A stretch of 33,073 bases of DNA from Bacteroidota bacterium (GCA_024277895.1 JAJRUH010000084.1:1-33073); one strand, 5' to 3'; shown: positions 19,401 through 27,788, counted from the stretch's first letter. The notes: generated by a model from the sequence alone, not told the origin. Numbers and translations: made by a program.

Positions 19401-19459
19401 ACATCATTATTCTGACGGCAGAACATGAACGTCAAAGTTTAAAATTCATAGTTAAGTAG
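16439..19459 (+). CDS. T9SS-secreted surface protein with SprB-like repeats
   Basis: 1006 residues. Signal peptide MKKYIHILLILFSQNIYS; a cysteine-containing N-terminal domain (about 20-200); then beta-sandwich modules. From roughly 500 to 770 come SprB-like repeats, the clearest reading 'GNYQYLWSNGETTPDIFNL' followed by NGSYTVTVTDSKDC. From about 775 there is an Ig/PKD-like module (YEWQKDGNIISS). The C terminus (about 925-1006) is a type A T9SS sorting domain: FKVYPNPNNGDF, a central I-x-L-K-V-F strand and the closing GAYIIILTAEHERQSLKFIVK. It is therefore expected to cross the outer membrane through the T9SS and be attached to or released from the surface. SprB repeats are known from gliding adhesins. 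It is the only T9SS cargo in the window. Confidence 0.9.
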   Translation: MKKYIHILLILFSQNIYSQEYFVKCEIDFDKDKSGVCSSDYFYFNWVRIISPINYTNNTNFSYCPGNDPFVYTYTGNTAHYSGGTNCGSILKSYSGDYTQETIKTVYVKTDASNIALVFDADDFNGSGINPFGYALKHNVTTGTSGWIEQYAKRTVGFCKREGWMKFRVTTYGASEISGVNGTGTGGTHCISSINDNISLNLSAVNPGSSALYLRVYTASNTLIKEKYIGSYSETKSVRFSDLNLQNHWGEDVYFQIRSSLGGQNILSEKVGAIFFRQIPEPTINVRQRACEPYVLFDMTLDSETINDIDNYEFRICKEGDESSSNVYELDQYGSINGNTITLNAVDFQPEDNTNYIIQIYQDVHGSSPPNMADISCARDMLVSLGDTPEQIVFTNTLTEYTFTDYQNITHTYHITRNGLSNGETTLSLTELNDVRLDRFQVRINDNPFWQTINVQPYDPGVYLYQNLDTGLYHLRAVDSDGCFSAEVSDFEIIEPDPLIIDSVRSTLVSCHENNTGTGSHSDAMINTFWNGGIGTYNVSVKNTASEIVYEEDSINTYDKQTLNNLPVGTYLINVSDNYGSEAIDKFTVESNPEMILSGVATDYRCNGDGNGTIELSVENKTTEYVDFYLTDQAVIHTNEDTTFYNFLDIGNYTASVINTKGCEDIVTGLVIDQPNVLELTGTTTHPICYDSYEGSVITNTDGGNGNYQYLWSNGETTPDIFNLNNGSYTVTVTDSKDCSNQKTFEITPPAAPTAGWDETSAILCTGNTLTLDGGDFVLYEWQKDGNIISSKRILTLSETGTYTLTLTNDLGCISTDTFELEVSDHTLDAVLLLQDSAGVNELTEVIDVTWPIPDSVNWVFDKPVVLDETGSWYQQFLSEDEGIITVTLRAWSDGCFSDSSKTITIFNNNDRQEKQISEESPLILGFKVYPNPNNGDFRLAVKLSRQADIELKVFSLVKGSVIHDKIHKGLDKYVIPYNMNNLMKGAYIIILTAEHERQSLKFIVK

Positions 19460-19483
19460 AAAGGCATAAGTTAAAAGCTATGG

Positions 19484-19568
19484 CACAGAGTTACACAGAG
19501 TACCCACAGAGGAACACAGAGAAAAAACTCAGTAAAACTCAGTGAATATCAGTGAAACTCTGTGGAAT
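19484..19568. repeat. CACAGAG/CTCTGTG element, copy A
   Basis: Four CACAGAG units start at 19484, 19494, 19505 and 19515 (spacing 10, 11, 10). After a linker starting AAAAAA come degenerate CTCAGTG-like units and CTCTGTG (19558-19564), so the element can fold back on itself. It fills the gap between the T9SS gene and the next gene, ending 14 bp before that start codon. Confidence 0.8.
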
Positions 19569-19581
19569 AACCAAATAAGAA

Positions 19582-21354
19582 ATGATATTTATTTTAAAAT
19601 ACATAAAAACAAAACATTTAATCCTATTGACCTTCCTCTTCGGGTATAGTAATAATCTGTTGTCACAAACAGTAGCAATAGATCAATTAAAAAATAAGCA
19701 AGCCCTGACATTGAACGGCTTTATATCAAGCAATCAAGTTTTAAATTATCTTCCTGCCGATACAGGAAGTGTTATAAATTATAACGCTTATTATTCAGGC
19801 AGCTTGAATTTCAATATATACGGTATAAATGCCCCTGTAAGTTTTATGTACACGAACAGGAAAGCAAACTATCCGCTGCCCTTTAATCAATTTAGCGTAC
19901 ACCCTTCTTACAAATGGGTTCGCACGCACATCGGATATGCAAATATGACTTTCAGTCCTTACACCTTAAGCGGACATTTATTTTTCGGAGGCGGTGTTGA
20001 GATTGATCCGCCCGGAATATTTAAAGTCAGTGCTTTATACGGACGATTTAAAAAAGCAGTTGAATATAATTCATCCGATTTGCAAGCAATCCCGTCGTAT
20101 AGAAGAATGGGTTACGGCATAAAAGTCGGTGTTGAGAATAACGGGGATGCAGCCGATCTTTCTTATTTAAAAATTAAGGATATTTTAAGTTCCTTACTTA
20201 CAGCAGAAGACAGTATTAGAACACGACCGGAAGAAAACGCTGTTATGTCAGTTTCTTTTAAAAAATTGTTGTTTAAAAACCTTCAATTTTCAGGAGAATT
20301 TGCCGGCAGTATGCTTACAACGGATATGTTTACTGAAGAAGATCAGGAAAAAAGCAGTTTTTTGAACCCTTTAGCTTGGTTTATGCCCGTCAGAACAACA
20401 ACCATTAACCGAAAAGCCTTAAAAGCAAATGTAAATTATCAGCGAAACAAATATTCAATCGGTGCGGGATACGAAAGAGTTGATCCCGATTACAGAACTT
20501 TGGGAGCATATTATTTCAATAATAATTTAGAAAACATGACACTTAAATTTTCTTTAAGCCTCTTAAAAGGAAAATTAAATTTAAGCGGAAATACCGGTTT
20601 ACAGCGTGATAACCTTGATGGCAGCAAAATGAATAACAGCACACGATTTGTAGGCTCAGGAAATATCAATATTGTTCCCGGTGAAAAACTGAATATCAAT
20701 ACCTCTTATTCAAATTTTTCAAGTTATACAAACGTCCGCTCAACTTTTGATTATATTAACAGTATTGACCCGTATGAAAATTGGGATACACTTAATTACA
20801 GGCAAATTTCACAAAGTTTTAATTCAAACCTAAGTTACCGTATAAGCAACAGTGATAAATCAAATCAATCCGTAAGTTTTAATATGATGATTCAAAATTC
20901 GGATGAATTACAAGGAAATGAGCAAGCAGGAACATCTGCATTTTATAATGCCGGAGCTGCTTATATTGTTTCTTTGAAACCCTACGATTTGAATATTTCA
21001 ACAAATATGAACTATAATTATAATAAAGTTACTGATAACGAAAGCAATACTTGGGGGCCGAATGTCAATCTTTCAAAATTGTTCTTAAACAGAAGCTTAA
21101 AAACAAATTTAAGTTTAGGATATAATACTTCTGAAACAAATAATATTAAAACCGGAGAGACATGGAATACAAGATGCGGTATATCTTATAATCTGAAAAA
21201 GAAACACAATTTTAATCTTAATGTTTTGTATCAGTTCAGAAAAAATGCTCAAACAGAAAGTTCAAAAAATAAAATAAGTACACTTACATGTTCTTACGTT
21301 TATAATTTTCAAATTATTAAACAAAAAGAAAAGATAAAAGATGAAGAATTATAA
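19582..21354 (+). CDS. Putative outer-membrane beta-barrel protein
   Basis: 590 residues with an N-terminal signal (hydrophobic LILLTFLFGYS, cleavage near LLS-QTV). After an N-terminal region (about 30-180) the sequence is a long series of alternating polar and hydrophobic strands with aromatic ends and Asn/Ser-rich turns, for example KLNLSGNTGLQRDN and SLKTNLSLGYNTSE, the pattern of an outer-membrane barrel. It has no TonB-plug motif and no T9SS domain. The C terminus ends in charged KEKIKDEEL after a strand, so the usual terminal aromatic is not at the very end. Lying between the T9SS cargo and the giant toxin-like gene, it could be their membrane anchor or pore; this is inferred from position. 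Confidence 0.7.
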   Translation: MIFILKYIKTKHLILLTFLFGYSNNLLSQTVAIDQLKNKQALTLNGFISSNQVLNYLPADTGSVINYNAYYSGSLNFNIYGINAPVSFMYTNRKANYPLPFNQFSVHPSYKWVRTHIGYANMTFSPYTLSGHLFFGGGVEIDPPGIFKVSALYGRFKKAVEYNSSDLQAIPSYRRMGYGIKVGVENNGDAADLSYLKIKDILSSLLTAEDSIRTRPEENAVMSVSFKKLLFKNLQFSGEFAGSMLTTDMFTEEDQEKSSFLNPLAWFMPVRTTTINRKALKANVNYQRNKYSIGAGYERVDPDYRTLGAYYFNNNLENMTLKFSLSLLKGKLNLSGNTGLQRDNLDGSKMNNSTRFVGSGNINIVPGEKLNINTSYSNFSSYTNVRSTFDYINSIDPYENWDTLNYRQISQSFNSNLSYRISNSDKSNQSVSFNMMIQNSDELQGNEQAGTSAFYNAGAAYIVSLKPYDLNISTNMNYNYNKVTDNESNTWGPNVNLSKLFLNRSLKTNLSLGYNTSETNNIKTGETWNTRCGISYNLKKKHNFNLNVLYQFRKNAQTESSKNKISTLTCSYVYNFQIIKQKEKIKDEEL

Positions 21355-21427
21355 CACAGAGATACACAGAGAAGCCACGGAGAAACACAGAGAAAAAACC
21401 TCTGCGAAACTCTGTGTAATAACTCAG
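21353..21427. repeat. CACAGAG/CTCTGTG element, copy B
   Basis: Units start at 21355, 21365, 21376 (CACGGAG) and 21386, the same 10-11-10 spacing as copy A, then an A-rich linker and CTCTGCG and CTCTGTG units. The first unit begins within or just at the stop codon of the preceding gene, and the GxxExxY start codon lies about 16 bp after the element. Confidence 0.8.
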
Positions 21428-21442
21428 TAGAGAAACAAAAAA

Positions 21443-21814
21443 ATGACAGACAACGAAATAACAAAAAAAATAATAGGAAGTGCCATTGAAATTCACCGTC
21501 AACTTGGACCCGGACTTCTTGAATCTGCCTATCAAGAATGTTTGTATTATGAGTTAAAACAAGCCGGTTTAAAAGTTGAAAAAGAAAAACCCATGCCCGT
21601 TGTTTATAAAGAAGTTAAGTTAAATCACGGATACAGAATAGATTTATTGGTCGAAAACAGGATTGTTATTGAATTAAAAACCGTAGAAGCATTTACGGAT
21701 GTTCACACAGCACAAGTACTGACATATATGAAGCTCGGAAATTATAAACTCGGGTTATTGATTAATTTTCATGTATCATTATTAAAAAACGGAATAAAAA
21801 GATTTATTAATTGA
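21443..21814 (+). CDS. GxxExxY family protein
   Basis: 123 residues with the family signature G24-LL-E27-SA-Y30. The pattern Glu27, Asp67 (YRIDLLV) and E77-L-K79 (IVIELKT), followed by HTAQ (88-91), resembles the catalytic core of PD-(D/E)XK nucleases, so a nucleic-acid enzyme fold is plausible; activity is not established as far as I know. The protein has no signal peptide, unlike every other gene in this run. It is bracketed by copies B and C of the CACAGAG element, which suggests a small inserted module that does not belong to the surface system. The ATG gives the usual family start. Confidence 0.85.
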   Translation: MTDNEITKKIIGSAIEIHRQLGPGLLESAYQECLYYELKQAGLKVEKEKPMPVVYKEVKLNHGYRIDLLVENRIVIELKTVEAFTDVHTAQVLTYMKLGNYKLGLLINFHVSLLKNGIKRFIN

Positions 21815-21830
21815 AACTAATAAAAATATA

Positions 21831-21905
21831 ACACAGAGTTGCACAGAGAAAAAAGTTATAAAAACTCCGTGATGCTCTGTGAATCTTCTGAGTAACTCTG
21901 TGTAA
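21831..21905. repeat. CACAGAG/CTCTGTG element, copy C
   Basis: CACAGAG units start at 21832 and 21842; complementary-strand units CTCCGTG, CTCTGTG and CTCTGTG start at 21865, 21875 and 21896 (steps of 10 and 21). This copy has fewer left-arm units than A and B. It sits between the GxxExxY gene and the giant toxin-like gene, ending about 11 bp before the latter's start codon. Confidence 0.8.
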
Positions 21906-21916
21906 TAACAAAAAAA

Positions 21917-24900
21917 ATGACAAAAATTCTAAAAAATACACTTGCGATATTATTAACCGTTTTATTCACTGCAAACACTAATAAACTCTCAGCCCAAGTC
22001 GGAAAACCCGTTACGGTTATTGTATCGTTAACACCGCCTTATACACCCTTTTTGAATGAATATGCTTCTTTCGGGGTAAACAAACTACAAGTTACCCTTA
22101 TTGCCAACGACAGCAGAATGCAAAACTATCCCGTAAAACTGCAAATGTTCATTCAGCGTTACGGCACGGGTATTATTATGCAAACAGCGGAATATGCAGC
22201 CATCCCTCCGATATACCTCACAGGTGGAACTTCTGAAATTCTTGACGGAGCAAGCCTTTCTCAATATTTTTCAGCACAAAATAATGTTTTCAACGGTTTT
22301 GATCAGTCACAATATATTCAAACAGGACGAATCCCTGACGGACAATACCGCATCGGGTTTCGTGTAACGGATGCCAGACGCAGCGATGTTATTTTATCCG
22401 AAACCGTTTATTCTCAACCCGGCTGGTTTTTATTAAACGATCCGCCGCAATTAAACCTGCCTTTAAACGGTGCAGCCGAAGAAGTACAAAATATACAACA
22501 TGTAAAGTTAGAATGGTTTCCCCGACATCTCGGATCTTTAAATTCGGCTTTTGCCGTAAATTACCAAACAGAGCTTTATGCACTCAGAGTACCCGGCACC
22601 AATCCCGCAACGGTTGTTGCTTCCTTACCGCCTGATTATATCGGTGTAACCGGACAAAATTTGTTTTTTCTTAGTCAAAATGAATATTTACTTGAACCCG
22701 GCGTTGAATACGCTTGGCGAGTAAAAGCCTATGCCGACGACGGGTTGACCCTGTTCCAAAATAACGGTTATTCCGAAGTACGAACATTTGTGTACGGCAG
22801 CCTATGCCCGGAAGTTGAAAATACAGATGTCGATATTCTCGGAACGGAAGAAGTTGAATTTTCTTGGGATACTGACCCCAAACATACCGCTTGGCAAATT
22901 CAATTAAGGAAAGAGAACAGTGAAGATGATTGGTACACACAACAAACAACTACCGTCCCTTTCAATATTCAAAACATCCTCTCGGAAGGAACGGCTTATG
23001 AATATCAAGTAAAATCTTTGTGTAATTTTAACGAAAGCGATTACAGTCCGCTGAAAACATTTTCAACCGAAGTGTTTGAACTGCCTGAAAATTTTGAATG
23101 CGGAGCAGGAGATACGGTTGAGATTACAAACTTTACGCCTAAATTAAGCATTTTTATCGGTGAAATAATCTATAACGGTGAATTCCCTGTAAGAATTACG
23201 GAAATCAGCGGTTCAAACGGTATATTTTCCGGCAAGGGACGTATGCGTATTCCCATGTTAGCAAACGTACAGGTGAATATGCAGTTTGAAAACATAAAAG
23301 TTAATGAACTGAATCAGGTCTATGAGGGTGAAATGGTATCGGTTTATAATCCCGACAGTCCGTTTTTTATTGAAGACATTACCGATTACCTTGCCGAAGG
23401 CGATCAAGTCGGAAACATTATAACAGGACAAGATTCTGCAGCAATTACATTGGGCTATCCTATTGATGAAAATACAACAATTATTATAAACGGAGACGGC
23501 ACGATTACCATAGACGGAAGCACAATAACCATTGACGACCTTGCTAGCGGAACTACCATTGAAGATTCAGAAGGTACTCTTTATGCTGTCGATGAAAACG
23601 GCAATATAACTGAAATCGGCACTTCGGGGGGAGCAGTTTCACCCGAAGATTATAACAACACCGCAAGCCTCTATGATCAATTAGACAGTACAATAACTGT
23701 TGTGTTTGAAAACAACGGAACTTGGGCATTTGACAATCGGAATCCAGATTATGCAGATTCCCCTTTCGATAATGAATATCAATTGCTCGGTGATTATGAC
23801 GTGCCGTGGAAATTCATTCCGCTTGGGAAATCCGATAAAATAAAAGCCCGTGTTACAAAAGGAGATATAGAAGACCCGAATAAAGTAAAATTTTTAACAC
23901 CTGCCGGAACGGAATTCTTTGCCGAATACAACAACGGCTGGTATGAGCTGGAAGCAACAGGCGGAAAAACCGGAGACGGTGTCGAAATATATGCAATTTA
24001 CATGCCCGACGACAGCACAAAACGTTCACTCGGTAAGATACGGATCGCTTCCTATCCTAAAAAGGAAATGACAGTAAGCTGCATTCCGGTAGGTAATTTT
24101 AGTATAGACGGAAAAATTTCCGAAGAACTGCTGAACCAAATCTATGCACCCTATTATATTCATTGGACGGTAACAACGGATGAACCCTTTACGGAGACTT
24201 CTTGGGATACGGGAGACGAAGGATTGCAGGCAAGCGGCAGCGGATTTTGGTCGGAATATACCGATGAAATGCAGGCTTTAAGAGATGCTTATACAGAACA
24301 ACGCGGTATTGATAAAGAATCCCTTTACCTGTTCTTTTTTGAAAACGGCAACAGCGATGAAAATCAACTTTCGGGTGATATGCCGTTAAAAAGCCGTTTT
24401 GGTTTTATCTTTAATGCCGGGAGCGAAAGCAGCGATAAAATTACAAAAACCGCAGCCCATGAATTAGGACACGGAGCCTTCCAATTAAAACATACATTCA
24501 ACAGTAAATACGACATAGACAAGTACAAAACCCAAAACCTCATGGATTACAACGGCGGTATTGAGCTTGTAAAATACCAATGGGATGTTATTCATGATCC
24601 GCAAAATAAATTGTTTAATTGGGCTCAGGATGAGGAAGAGGGAGAGCATGCAATAGTTATCAATATTGAAGGTTTAAATGATTTTAAGAACGAACCTGAC
24701 GGAACTTTTACCTTTATTTCAAGAGCCGGTTTACCTATAACTGTACCCGGTGATATTACCGAAGTTGTTTTCAGTACGGGAGATTCAAATACATGTGATA
24801 ATGATGAAAAAACACCTTTTAGGATTTTACCGTTCGGAACACTTTCTAGTTTTAAGTGGGATGAAAAAAATTATAGAGCAAAATGGGATTGTGTACAAAA

Positions 24901-27385
24901 CATGTTTGTAGGTTATGCAACTACAGCAAATGAAAAATATTTTGATACATTGACAAATATTACAAGAGACAGTGCAATAGTCGGTTTTCCTGCTGTAAAT
25001 TCCGGGAATATTATTTATAAAGTAGGTAAAATAAGCGTTACTCCGGAAACCGGAGGAGAAACTTACAGGGCTGCCGGAACTTATGAAGCATTTGACTTCT
25101 TAGCAGACAGAATCTCAGATATAACAAAAATAAATGAAATATATGCCGAGTTTAAGCCTGCATACGATGTTGATGTTAAGCAATTTATTTTAGATCATAT
25201 TAACCAAAATACATTAAATGGTTTTTATGGTAATAATGCCTATGTATTTATCCATGCAACCCAACTTCAAAAATATGAAATATTAAAAGGTTGCTTTAAA
25301 AATGGTATTCCGGGAAGAATGCTGCAATTTATCACAAAAAATGTGAGTTATTATACTCCTGCCGGAATGAACCCGGGTACTTATGAAACACATGAAGTTC
25401 CTGCTTTTTCAGATTCTTATGAACCGAAAACAGCTGATGATTTACTTTTGGTTAACCACTGGAAAGATTTTGATGTTAATTATTATCCTGTAATATCTAA
25501 TGCTCTTGAAAATTTTAATATACCTTCTGATGCTACAAAAGAAGATGTATATAACTTAGTAAAACCCTTATTGGGAGATGATATTATTACAGATAATTGG
25601 AATTGTTTTTTTGAAAAATATACAGTAGATGAAAAAATAGCAATAATTAACAAATTAATTGAAGGAAATTCAATTTTAGATCGTTCAGAAGAATCAATAG
25701 TTAATCTAATTGCGACTATAAATAATCCTGATTCTATACAATTATTTATAGCTAAATTAAAAGGGGTAAATAATAATTATTCATTATTTACAAGTATCTG
25801 GGATGAACTTGATCAGCCCGAACGAATTCAATTTTCATTTTTGTTAACCGGTTGGATTAACTCAAGCAGAACTGAAAGTAATGAAGACCTAACAAATGCT
25901 TATGTGAATGATTATTATAATTATATCAATAATAATTATTTTGGTGATTATGATTACGCTGTAACAAATGTATTTACATTATATAACACAAATTTCATAG
26001 AAAGTTTTCAAAATAGAATAGGTGCTGATATAGATGGGAATAATATTGAATTAGAAGAAGAATACTCAGACTTATTAAATATTTATCCCCGTTTAAGGAG
26101 ATTTACAGGTGCTCCTTTTGATGATGTTGTGATTTTGATTCAAGAGGATTTTCCGGAATATGGTTTTGAAGCCGGGCAACAAATTACAGTACCTGCAATT
26201 TTGCTCTATAACATAAGTAATAATATTAATATCGAACATAGGTTAGCCGGAATCAGAGTATTATTTAATGCTCTTGCAATAGCTACTGCTCCTGTTACAG
26301 CCGGAGGATCAACAGCACTGTTATATATTGAAATTTTTGCTGCATCAATAGATATCGCAATTACCGTAAACAGAAGTGATTTTGAAAATGAATTCGGAGT
26401 AGAAGCTGCACAATTCTGGGACGCCACTTACGGCTTGTACAGACTCTATATACTCGGAAGAGGATTTGGCCTGTTTAATTTTACGACAACTAATGTAAAC
26501 GGGCTAACAAGAATTACAGATTTCCAATTATTTACAAATAAAGTTGAACAAGCAGCAACAAGTGTAATACAGCACGGGAATAATGCAGAAAAATTGGATT
26601 TCCTCAAAGAGATAAATAAATTATTAAATGCTCTGGACAATGTTAATATCAGAGAACTTGCCAAAGCAAGCCAAATGAGAGATATAGTAATGGGATTTAG
26701 GACGAAAGTGCTCCGTTCATTTGGAACTACTGCTGATATAATTGTTGATAACGGAAGTTTAGTTTATAAACAGGCAAACGGAAGTCAGTTAGGCTTGGCA
26801 AAAATTGATTTTATTAATAATGTTCCTACCCTAACGCAAAATATAAGATGGTTACCGACTAATGCGAATCCTCCGATAATTGTCGAAAATGTTATTACAA
26901 AATTTGGACAAATCGGATATCTTGAAAACAGTATTCAAAAAATAGGAGATATTGAAGTAGTGTCTGCAAGTAGTCAGCAGTATCTGCGATTGGCTAATGG
27001 GGTGGGGAAGTTTACAATTAAGCAAATAGATGACTTTGTTCTAATTGCTACTCAACAAAATAATAAACTTAAGGTTATGCTCGGTAAATTTGATAACGGT
27101 GCTTCAACTGGATATGTATCTAGAGCGGGATCATCTCATACATATTTTGATATGGGTAATAAATGGGATGAAGCTTTACAAATGGTTGGAGGAGATTTAG
27201 ATGAAATGTGGCGAATTAATAAAAAGTTTATTGATGAACAAAAAGCACTTGGTAAGGAATTCTTTCTTTCACACAATCCTTTGAATGCTGATGGATTTTA
27301 TAAAAGAGAAATAGATTATCTAACACAAGAACTAAACGGTCAAATTATACAAGTAAATAATAATACATGGAAAATACTGTGGTAA
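21917..27385 (+). CDS. Giant exported polymorphic toxin-like protein with zincin motif
   Basis: 1822 residues. Signal peptide about 1-26 (cleaved near LSA-QVG). The N-terminal part (about 27-300) is a domain I know from other giant Bacteroidota surface proteins (VIVSLTPPYTPFLNEYASFG), followed by a fibronectin-like module (VEFSWDTDPKHTAWQIQLR). A metallopeptidase-like region contains HELGHGAFQLKH (His848, Glu849, His852, with His859 as possible third ligand) and a downstream NLMDY with Met876 that could form a Met-turn. A hydrophobic pre-toxin-like segment lies near 1441-1520. The last ~94 residues (from about 1729) form a compact tip with the motifs YFDMGNKWDEA, EMWRINKKF and LSHNPLNADGFY. 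I recall similar tips at the ends of Bacteroidota toxins but cannot assign an activity. The 19-bp overlap with a small downstream gene fits a toxin/immunity pair. The zincin may release the tip; that is inference. Confidence 0.75.
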   Translation: MTKILKNTLAILLTVLFTANTNKLSAQVGKPVTVIVSLTPPYTPFLNEYASFGVNKLQVTLIANDSRMQNYPVKLQMFIQRYGTGIIMQTAEYAAIPPIYLTGGTSEILDGASLSQYFSAQNNVFNGFDQSQYIQTGRIPDGQYRIGFRVTDARRSDVILSETVYSQPGWFLLNDPPQLNLPLNGAAEEVQNIQHVKLEWFPRHLGSLNSAFAVNYQTELYALRVPGTNPATVVASLPPDYIGVTGQNLFFLSQNEYLLEPGVEYAWRVKAYADDGLTLFQNNGYSEVRTFVYGSLCPEVENTDVDILGTEEVEFSWDTDPKHTAWQIQLRKENSEDDWYTQQTTTVPFNIQNILSEGTAYEYQVKSLCNFNESDYSPLKTFSTEVFELPENFECGAGDTVEITNFTPKLSIFIGEIIYNGEFPVRITEISGSNGIFSGKGRMRIPMLANVQVNMQFENIKVNELNQVYEGEMVSVYNPDSPFFIEDITDYLAEGDQVGNIITGQDSAAITLGYPIDENTTIIINGDGTITIDGSTITIDDLASGTTIEDSEGTLYAVDENGNITEIGTSGGAVSPEDYNNTASLYDQLDSTITVVFENNGTWAFDNRNPDYADSPFDNEYQLLGDYDVPWKFIPLGKSDKIKARVTKGDIEDPNKVKFLTPAGTEFFAEYNNGWYELEATGGKTGDGVEIYAIYMPDDSTKRSLGKIRIASYPKKEMTVSCIPVGNFSIDGKISEELLNQIYAPYYIHWTVTTDEPFTETSWDTGDEGLQASGSGFWSEYTDEMQALRDAYTEQRGIDKESLYLFFFENGNSDENQLSGDMPLKSRFGFIFNAGSESSDKITKTAAHELGHGAFQLKHTFNSKYDIDKYKTQNLMDYNGGIELVKYQWDVIHDPQNKLFNWAQDEEEGEHAIVINIEGLNDFKNEPDGTFTFISRAGLPITVPGDITEVVFSTGDSNTCDNDEKTPFRILPFGTLSSFKWDEKNYRAKWDCVQNMFVGYATTANEKYFDTLTNITRDSAIVGFPAVNSGNIIYKVGKISVTPETGGETYRAAGTYEAFDFLADRISDITKINEIYAEFKPAYDVDVKQFILDHINQNTLNGFYGNNAYVFIHATQLQKYEILKGCFKNGIPGRMLQFITKNVSYYTPAGMNPGTYETHEVPAFSDSYEPKTADDLLLVNHWKDFDVNYYPVISNALENFNIPSDATKEDVYNLVKPLLGDDIITDNWNCFFEKYTVDEKIAIINKLIEGNSILDRSEESIVNLIATINNPDSIQLFIAKLKGVNNNYSLFTSIWDELDQPERIQFSFLLTGWINSSRTESNEDLTNAYVNDYYNYINNNYFGDYDYAVTNVFTLYNTNFIESFQNRIGADIDGNNIELEEEYSDLLNIYPRLRRFTGAPFDDVVILIQEDFPEYGFEAGQQITVPAILLYNISNNINIEHRLAGIRVLFNALAIATAPVTAGGSTALLYIEIFAASIDIAITVNRSDFENEFGVEAAQFWDATYGLYRLYILGRGFGLFNFTTTNVNGLTRITDFQLFTNKVEQAATSVIQHGNNAEKLDFLKEINKLLNALDNVNIRELAKASQMRDIVMGFRTKVLRSFGTTADIIVDNGSLVYKQANGSQLGLAKIDFINNVPTLTQNIRWLPTNANPPIIVENVITKFGQIGYLENSIQKIGDIEVVSASSQQYLRLANGVGKFTIKQIDDFVLIATQQNNKLKVMLGKFDNGASTGYVSRAGSSHTYFDMGNKWDEALQMVGGDLDEMWRINKKFIDEQKALGKEFFLSHNPLNADGFYKREIDYLTQELNGQIIQVNNNTWKILW

Positions 27386-27732
27386 ATAACTTATTAGATA
27401 ATAGATTTGCTGTAACTTACCTTCAGGCAAATGAAATTATCGATAGTTTTTGGGATAATTTAAAAATTAGTGCTAAGAAAGTACGCGCAGAATCTAAAGG
27501 TATGTCATTTACAATAGTTTATAGAGTATTTAACTATGGACAAATAGTCATATATAGTGAAAGGGGATATATGAAATATGATTTAAAAATGAAAGAAAAA
27601 GAAGTTGATCTACTAAAATATGAACCCTTGTTAAAGAATATTCAAGTTACAAGTAAAAAAAACATAATTTTTCTTTTGTCTACAATAGTTAATTATATTA
27701 AAGATTTAAAAACAGACAATACCACTACCTAA
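27367..27732 (+). CDS. Candidate immunity protein
   Basis: 121 residues, no signal peptide, no membrane segment: a small soluble cytoplasmic protein. It starts inside the last 19 bp of the toxin-like gene in another frame, so translation is probably coupled. The sequence has an alpha-beta look (helix AVTYLQANEIIDSFWDNL, strands MSFTIVYRVFNYGQIVIYS, then a lysine-rich helix) and matches no family I know. A cytoplasmic location suggests that the toxin it would neutralise acts in the cytoplasm. The call rests on position, size and the absence of other roles. Confidence 0.6.
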   Translation: MENTVVNNLLDNRFAVTYLQANEIIDSFWDNLKISAKKVRAESKGMSFTIVYRVFNYGQIVIYSERGYMKYDLKMKEKEVDLLKYEPLLKNIQVTSKKNIIFLLSTIVNYIKDLKTDNTTT

Positions 27733-27788
27733 AGCATAGCCACATTTTTGTTAAAAAACTCTTTAAATTTCTTTTTGGTAAGCACAAA

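Noticed and set aside
19484-21905. CACAGAG repeats as CRISPR or as tRNA-like structures
   Set aside because: Units are 7 bp with 3-4 bp gaps, far too short for CRISPR, and no tRNA fold or anticodon arm is present.
24458-24494. HELGH motif as evidence for an ordinary secreted protease gene
   Set aside because: The motif is embedded in an 1822-residue modular protein with a toxin-like tip; calling the whole gene a protease would ignore most of it.
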